Shown here: positions 61,842-64,000 of the stretch, in pieces
Numbering within the stretch: position 1 is the first letter of the stretch
Layout of the letters: every line of letters begins with the position of its first letter
Assembly: GCF_039729195.1 (NCBI RefSeq)
Contig: NZ_CP155796.1
Span: 2,604,001-2,668,000 of the forward strand
Direction: 5' to 3'
Source: Mycobacterium sp. DL
Lineage (GTDB): Bacteria; Actinomycetota; Actinomycetes; Mycobacteriales; Mycobacteriaceae
Length of the DNA stretch: 64,000 nt
Position numbers and translations under genes: made by a program
Notes under the pieces: model-generated
The model's input: only the letters and a program-made list of their open reading frames with translations
Database searches by the model: none
Told to the model about the DNA's origin: nothing

Positions 61842-61899
61842 GCGCTTGCGCGAAGAGCAGACGGCGGCGATGAGCGCTTGCGCGAAGAGCAGACGGCGG
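61836..61899 (+). repeat. Perfect 32-base tandem duplication at the mltG-aroE junction
   Basis: The unit beginning CGATGAGCGCTTGCGCGAAG occurs at 61836-61867 and again at 61868-61899 without a mismatch. The first copy supplies the last codon and stop of mltG; the second fills the space before the aroE start GTG 61902. GCGCTTGCGCGAAGAGC-like units are common as short dispersed repeats in mycobacteria. Confidence 0.85.
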
Positions 61900-61901
61900 C
61901 G

Positions 61902-62717
61902 GTGAGCACCGGTCGCCGCCGCGCGGCCGTGCTCGGCTCCCCGATCGCGCACTCGCGATCTCCACAGCTGCACCTGGCGGCCTATCGTGCGCTCGGACTC
62001 GACGGCTGGACCTACGACCGGATTGAATGCACCGGCGAGCAACTGCCCGGTGTGGTCGGTGGATTCGGCCCGGAATGGGTGGGGGTATCTGTGACGATGC
62101 CGGGTAAGTTCGCTGCGCTGCGCTTCGCCGACGACGCCACCGACCGCGCGAAGTCGGTCGGGTCGGCCAACACCCTGGTGCGTTCGCCGGCAGGCTGGCA
62201 TGCCGACAACACCGACATCGACGGTGTGGTGGGTGCGCTGGCCGGGGTGGCGGTGTCGGACCGCGCGATGGTGGTCGGTTCGGGCGGTACCGCGCCCTCG
62301 GTGGTCGTGGGACTGGTCGGGCTTGGTGCGCAACACATCTCGGTGGCAGCCCGCAACGCCGACAAGGCGGCGCCGCTGGTCGACCTGGCGATCCGCTGTG
62401 GCGTCCGGGCGCAATGGTCTGACGTCGGCGGCGCGGGGCTGGCGGATGCGGTGGCCGGCGTGGACGTCGTGGTGAACACCGTGCCCGCCGACGCTGTCGC
62501 GCCCTACGCGCCTGTCCTGGCGGCGACACCGGTTCTGCTCGATGCGATCTACGACCCGTGGCCCACCCCGCTCGCCGCGGCAGTGCTGGCCGCCGGAGGC
62601 CGGGTGATCAGCGGGTTGCAGATGCTGCTCAACCAGGCGTTCACGCAGGTCGAGCAGTTCACCGGCCTGCCGGCGCCGAAGGAAGTGATGACGGCCGCCC
62701 TCGGCGTCGAGCACTGA
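61902..62717 (+). CDS. aroE: Shikimate dehydrogenase
   Basis: 271 residues, NADP-dependent reduction of 3-dehydroshikimate. N-terminal substrate domain LGSPIAHSRSPQLHLAAYRALGL (shikimate-binding serines), catalytic Lys in SVTMPGKFAAL, Asp in NTDIDGVVGAL; the nucleotide loop reads VGSGGTAPSVV rather than the usual GAGGxxxA. The C-terminal GGRVISGLQMLLNQAF is typical. The GTG at 61902 is preferred: TTG 61878 is in frame, but the extra residues come from the tandem repeat. Confidence 0.92.
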   Translation: MSTGRRRAAVLGSPIAHSRSPQLHLAAYRALGLDGWTYDRIECTGEQLPGVVGGFGPEWVGVSVTMPGKFAALRFADDATDRAKSVGSANTLVRSPAGWHADNTDIDGVVGALAGVAVSDRAMVVGSGGTAPSVVVGLVGLGAQHISVAARNADKAAPLVDLAIRCGVRAQWSDVGGAGLADAVAGVDVVVNTVPADAVAPYAPVLAATPVLLDAIYDPWPTPLAAAVLAAGGRVISGLQMLLNQAFTQVEQFTGLPAPKEVMTAALGVEH

Positions 62718-62769
62718 CTCGGCGCAATTGGCGCCGTGGAGGGTCCTGCCGCGGCCTTAGCCTGAGCAG

Positions 62770-63210
62770 GTGGGGCCGGTCTGGCAGGCAGTTGCGGTCA
62801 TCAGCGCGGCCTGTTGGCTGATTGTGTTGAGCGTCTTCGACATTCGGCAGCGGCGACTGCCGAATGTGCTCACCTTGCCCGGAGCGGGAGTGGTTCTCGG
62901 CGGCGCGGCGCTGACCGGCCATGGGGGGACCGCCGCGGTGGGTGCGGCGGCGATGTTCGCGGCGTACGCGTTGGTGCACGTCGTCGCGCCGCAGGCGATG
63001 GGTGCCGGCGACGTCAAACTCGCGATCGGCCTGGGTGCACTCACCGGTGCGTTCGGACCCGAGGTGTGGCTGTCGGCCGCGATGGGAGCGTCGGCGCTGA
63101 CGGGCCTGCTGGGACTGATTCAGCTGCTCCGCGGTGACCGATCGCCGCTGCCGCACGGCCCGTCGATGTGCCTGGCCGCGGCGGCTTCGGTGGCGACGGT
63201 GGTCATCTAG
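62770..63210 (+). CDS. Type IV prepilin peptidase-like aspartic protease (A24)
   Basis: 146 residues, about six membrane helices. It has the two catalytic aspartates of the TadV/CpaA type: Asp24 in [12 protein letters not shown] and Asp81 in MGAGDVKL (GxGD). There is no N-methyltransferase domain, so it is the short form. M. tuberculosis Rv2551c is the counterpart in the same place. The pilin-like substrate is not in the window (mycobacterial Flp/Tad loci lie elsewhere). GTG 62770 start, no strong Shine-Dalgarno. Confidence 0.88.
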   Translation: MGPVWQAVAVISAACWLIVLSVFDIRQRRLPNVLTLPGAGVVLGGAALTGHGGTAAVGAAAMFAAYALVHVVAPQAMGAGDVKLAIGLGALTGAFGPEVWLSAAMGASALTGLLGLIQLLRGDRSPLPHGPSMCLAAAASVATVVI

Positions 63211-63259
63211 GCCTTGCGCAGTTTCGGGTGGATACCCGCGCCGTGCGAAAATGGGACCC

Positions 63260-64000
63260 GTGTTGCGATGGACGACTGCAGGCGAATCCCACGGCCGCGC
63301 GTTGGTGGCCATGGTCGAAGGCATGGTCGCCGGTGTCCAGGTGACCTCACAGGACATAGCGGGGGAGTTGGCGCGCAGGCGACTCGGCTACGGCCGGGGC
63401 GCGCGAATGAAGTTCGAGCAGGACCAGATCACCGTGCTGGCAGGCCTGCGTCACGGCCTGACTCTTGGCGGTCCCATCGCCATCGAGATCGGCAACACCG
63501 AATGGCCGAAATGGGAAACGGTGATGGCCGCCGATCCCGTCGATCCGGCCGTGCTGGCCGACAGCGCCGCCCGCAACGCCCCGCTGACCAGGCCGCGGCC
63601 CGGGCACGCCGACTACGCGGGCATGCTCAAATACGGCTTCGACGACGCTCGTCCGGTGCTGGAACGTGCCAGTGCCCGGGAGACGGCGGCCCGGGTGGCC
63701 GCAGGCTCCGTCGCTCGCGCGTTCCTCAAGCAGGCGTTCGGCGTCGAGATCGTCTCCCATGTGATCTCCATCGGAGCCTCCGAACCGTATGACGGGCCGC
63801 CGCCGCTGGCCACGGACCTGGCCGCGATCGATGCCAGCCCGGTGCGTGCCTTCGCCGAGGCGAGTGAACAGCTGATGATCGCCGAGATCGAGGCCGCCAA
63901 GCGCGATGGCGACACCCTCGGTGGGGTGGTCGAGGTGGTGGCTCACGGCCTGCCCGTGGGGCTGGGGTCGTTCACCAGTGGTGACAGCCGGCTCGACAGT
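63260..64000 (+). CDS. aroC: Chorismate synthase, 3' end beyond window
   Basis: The first 247 codons of aroC are visible and the window ends inside the gene. [21 protein letters not shown] is the classic start, with the GESHG motif; [17 protein letters not shown] and [39 protein letters not shown] are diagnostic (flavin and EPSP contacts). It makes chorismate from EPSP with reduced FMN. GTG 63260 fixes the frame; the gene has no stop before 64000. In M. tuberculosis, aroC is followed by aroK and aroB; the rest is not in view. Confidence 0.95.
   Translation, partial: MLRWTTAGESHGRALVAMVEGMVAGVQVTSQDIAGELARRRLGYGRGARMKFEQDQITVLAGLRHGLTLGGPIAIEIGNTEWPKWETVMAADPVDPAVLADSAARNAPLTRPRPGHADYAGMLKYGFDDARPVLERASARETAARVAAGSVARAFLKQAFGVEIVSHVISIGASEPYDGPPPLATDLAAIDASPVRAFAEASEQLMIAEIEAAKRDGDTLGGVVEVVAHGLPVGLGSFTSGDSRLDS

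Overview
The window looks like a chromosomal segment of a fast-growing, environmental mycobacterium (Mycolicibacterium-type). The GC content is high, GTG and TTG starts are common, and several genes carry leaderless-type promoters. Gene content and partial order match the part of the M. tuberculosis chromosome that I recall as roughly Rv2540c to Rv2578c: radical SAM, zinc metallopeptidase, aspS, transglutaminase/alpha-E cluster, rarA, yjbQ, alaS, ruvX, mltG, aroE, prepilin peptidase, aroC. I saw no phage integrase, transposase, tRNA, rRNA or CRISPR array.

Layout. 1-2636: the end of a SigF/SigB-type sigma factor and two membrane proteins. 2756-7613: a complete urtABCDE urea-type ABC transporter on the minus strand, with overlapping genes and no urease nearby. 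7873-11974: a small secreted protein, a HelD-like RNA polymerase-associated helicase, a small lipoprotein and an SOS-box-preceded radical SAM gene. 11988-15276: the ectABCD (5-hydroxy)ectoine operon, behind a recognisable promoter. 15620-21055: a CoA-ester catabolic module (two acyl-CoA dehydrogenases, an amidohydrolase, a TetR regulator and a divergent TesB-type thioesterase), tied together by repeated GGTAA-N5-TTACC palindromes. 21052-28850: a DUF885 peptidase, a zinc metallopeptidase, a carboxylesterase, a cyclase/AAA regulator and an SRPBCC protein. 28973-30754: aspS.

30751-42498 is the accessory part and the most interesting one. Eight minus-strand genes are tightly coupled, most by 4-base stop/start overlaps. 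They encode an encapsulin-like HK97-fold shell protein, a polyprenyl synthetase, two small unknown proteins, a CrtC/AttH-type lipocalin-like enzyme, a small SCP2-like protein, a large FAD oxidoreductase and a proline-rich protein with a repeated L-x-x-Y-L-Q-A-W-R motif. A 1447-residue AAA-ATPase/GAF/nucleotidyl cyclase protein lies directly upstream. I read this as a candidate nanocompartment-linked isoprenoid pathway. The shell gene has a clear local GC drop, which suggests acquisition.

42499-64000 is mostly conserved. It holds a deazaflavin-dependent reductase, a thiolase with a divergent HxlR regulator, the four-gene transglutaminase / ATP-grasp / alpha-E / metallopeptidase cluster, DUF3097, rarA, an ArsR-SRPBCC pair with a strong operator palindrome, a GlsB-like membrane protein, yjbQ, then alaS-ruvX-mltG-aroE-prepilin peptidase-aroC, with aroC cut by the window edge. 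All functions are read from sequence motifs and remembered families; nothing was searched against a database.
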